A stretch of DNA of 64,000 bases from Setaria digitata (lineage: Eukaryota > Nematoda > Chromadorea > Rhabditida > Setariidae): positions 62,001-126,000 of the forward strand of contig RCAB01000150.1 of NCBI GenBank assembly GCA_003640385.1, given 5' to 3'. Positions 62,444 to 64,000 of the stretch are shown piece by piece. The position numbers and the translations under genes are program-made. A model generated the notes under the pieces. It was not told the DNA's origin and ran no database searches. It saw nothing but the letters and a program-made list of their open reading frames with translations. How positions within the stretch are numbered: the first letter of the stretch is position 1; each line of letters opens with the position of its first letter.

Positions 62444-64000
62444 ATGTCTGATCCTCGCAAAAATTTCTATAATATCTATAAAGCTTTTGTTGAGAATCGA
62501 CAGAATTTGATCAATGAATTGAGGAATATCGCAGATAAGGTTTTTCTCAATTTTTGTATATCTATGTGGATTATATTACTGATTTATTGTTGTGGTGAAG
62601 AGTAGCGTAGTTTCAAATGCATAGGTTTTTGCTTGGAATTTTGATTTGTTGTAATTGTGATCTCTGTAAAGGCAGGGTATCATAATGCTGGAAGGATGGG
62701 ATTTGTATAAAAATGTTGAAATCATCGCTCTAACAAACACAATATTGTGAACACAACTGGAAAAAATCAGAATGACGAAATCGTCCTAATTATTCCGATT
62801 AGGGATTTGTAAATTTTATTGCATTAGGTTTTCAAAGTAATTTTACTATTCCGCATTGTTAGATCAAACGAAATCTATTTTCGTCAGTTGCATAGTTTAT
62901 CTGCTTTTTTTTCCAGTGGTTCCCAATTTGAACTATTTTTTACAGTCGATATGTGTAAAAAAAGGATGTACGATTTCTACAATTACCGGGAGTTCATTTG
63001 GTATTGCTGGTGGCACTGCAGCGATTGCTGGAACTGTTGTATATCCACCGTTACTTCTCGGGGGTTCCTTTTTTCAATTTCATTAAATTAAAGGAAATCA
63101 AATTTTTATGAATTAAAGATTGTACCATTGCGGAAATATTGGAAATCCATTAGTAAGAAAGTAACTTTTGAACGCTCTTTAGGACTGGTTGTTGCTGGTC
63201 TTGCCACTGCTTCAAATTTGGGTACGCAGTTAACTGAGTTTATACTATTCCGAAATATGGTCAAAAAAGTGGAGTCACTATCAAAATATGATATCGAATT
63301 GATGCGTGATATTGAAGACATTTATCAGAATGCATTGGATTCCAATTTGGTTGGTTGGTTGCAGATCACACAAGAAAAACAAAATTTCTGAAAATGTTCT
63401 AAATCTGGATCCACTGAATGTAACTTAGAATACAAATACTTTTGTTTGTTGGAGCGCCTTCTTTCATCGGTTGAAGAAGCCTTGTCAAACAAGATGTTAT
63501 GATTCGAACTATGCTGTGTCGTAGGTCATTTTATAATCATAATGATTGCTCATCATATAATTCTTTGTTTTCTTCGCATCATATAATTCCTTATTTTTCC
63601 ATTCATTATTCTCCGCTTAATGTGATTTTTATTTTCCAGTTTGAAACAGCAGAAAGGTCTGTTGGGATAATTCAGTCAATGGATACAGCAACAAATGATC
63701 TCCCATCGCTGGGACTTCAAATTGGCGCTGGTGGTGCGAAAAGTGCAACCGTTTTGGGCTTACGGAGTGTTGGAATTCAAGTGGTAACATTCATTTCCTT
63801 TCCCTTAAACTACATTTTAGTCGGAGATGAAAATTCTCGACAGATATTTGTTGTGGAATAGATGAAAAGTAACAATATTTCTTAGTTGTAAAATGGAGCG
63901 CAATATTTCGGAAGAACACTAGCATACCCTTCACCCAAGTGCCAAATCAAATTTTTTGAATGTGCTTTTTGAAACTGTTTACAGGCTGAAATTGGAAGTA
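62444..64000 (+). CDS. Apolipoprotein-L-like protein, partial (continues past the window)
   Basis: ApoL-family proteins carry a colicin-like, membrane-inserting helical domain. Supported exons: 62444-62539 (perhaps from 62399), 62946-63063, 63119-63340, 63641-63785 or 63788 (alternative GT donors), and the start of one at 63985. The first exon ends in INELRNIADK. The next has KKGCTISTITGSSFGIAGG and TVVYPPLLLGG, corresponding to the human apoL segment with TTIANVV and GLAPFTEG. Then LGLVVAGLATASNLG and a charged helix (KVESLSKYDIELMRDIEDIY) follow. Exon 63641 has LGLQIGAGGAKSATVLG. The junction 63063/63119 is off by one base in phase; one G fewer in the GGGG at 63060-63063 would repair it, so a sequencing error is possible. 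Another exon may lie between 63340 and 63641 (LLERLLSSVEEAL, near 63450). The start is uncertain. Confidence 0.62.

Noticed and set aside
62265..62510. 81-codon open frame before the apoL-like gene
   Set aside because: Its first third could be coding, but no donor joins it to the apoL-like exons; the rest overlaps the supported exon in another frame.
1..64000. tRNA, rRNA, spliced-leader RNA genes and CRISPR arrays
   Set aside because: I looked for B-box-like GGTTCGA motifs, cloverleaf candidates and regularly spaced repeats and found none that hold up by eye; a covariance-model search would be decisive.

Overview
The window looks like nuclear DNA of a nematode, most likely a clade III filarial or spirurid worm. 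It is very AT-rich, has hundreds of long poly-A/poly-T tracts, and its genes are split into many small exons with TTTCAG-type acceptors. Proteins spliced by hand match animal families. The species cannot be named from sequence alone. Five single Ns occur; four are flanked by near-identical copies of the same sequence, so they look like unmerged contig or haplotype joins.

Layout. 0.1-4.4 kb, minus: TFIIF alpha subunit (RAP74), 13 exons. 5.0-6.9 kb, minus: SCO1-type cytochrome c oxidase copper chaperone. 7.7-10.0 kb, plus: OSTM1-like lysosomal membrane glycoprotein. 11.1-11.7 kb, plus: complex III hinge protein UQCRH. 14.8-18.5 kb, plus: secreted protein with a Q/H-rich N-terminus, a basic coiled coil and a ten-cysteine Dickkopf-3-like C-terminal domain. 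22.7-24.1 kb, plus: small secreted orphan protein. 24.9-26.7 kb, plus: ABHD10-like serine hydrolase. 26.7-46.5 kb: mostly non-coding, with a possible EF-hand exon near 36.5 kb. 46.5-52.3 kb, plus: class II Rab11-FIP (FIP3/4). 54.9-57.0 kb, minus: secreted 247-residue protein ending in a cysteine-bridged CFWIFC peptide after a dibasic site. 59.5-61.0 kb, minus: orphan C-terminally anchored membrane protein. 62.4 kb to the end, plus: apolipoprotein-L-like gene running off the window.

How the genes relate. Two are mitochondrial respiratory-chain genes (SCO1 for complex IV assembly, UQCRH for complex III). SCO1 and RAP74 lie in tandem about 0.55 kb apart and could be co-transcribed, but this is unproven. 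OSTM1 and SCO1 share a divergent 0.85-kb upstream region that contains a diverged tandem duplication. Several genes (secreted orphan, hydrolase, tail-anchored orphan) have CTTATCA/TGATAAG motifs just upstream, the form bound by intestinal GATA factors in C. elegans.

The most interesting items are the Dickkopf-3-like protein and the precursor-like protein with a urotensin-II-like C-terminal ring. All exon junctions were assigned by eye. Three genes (SCO1, OSTM1, apoL-like) have a junction whose phase does not fit, and a fourth (the secreted orphan) has an unresolved first junction.
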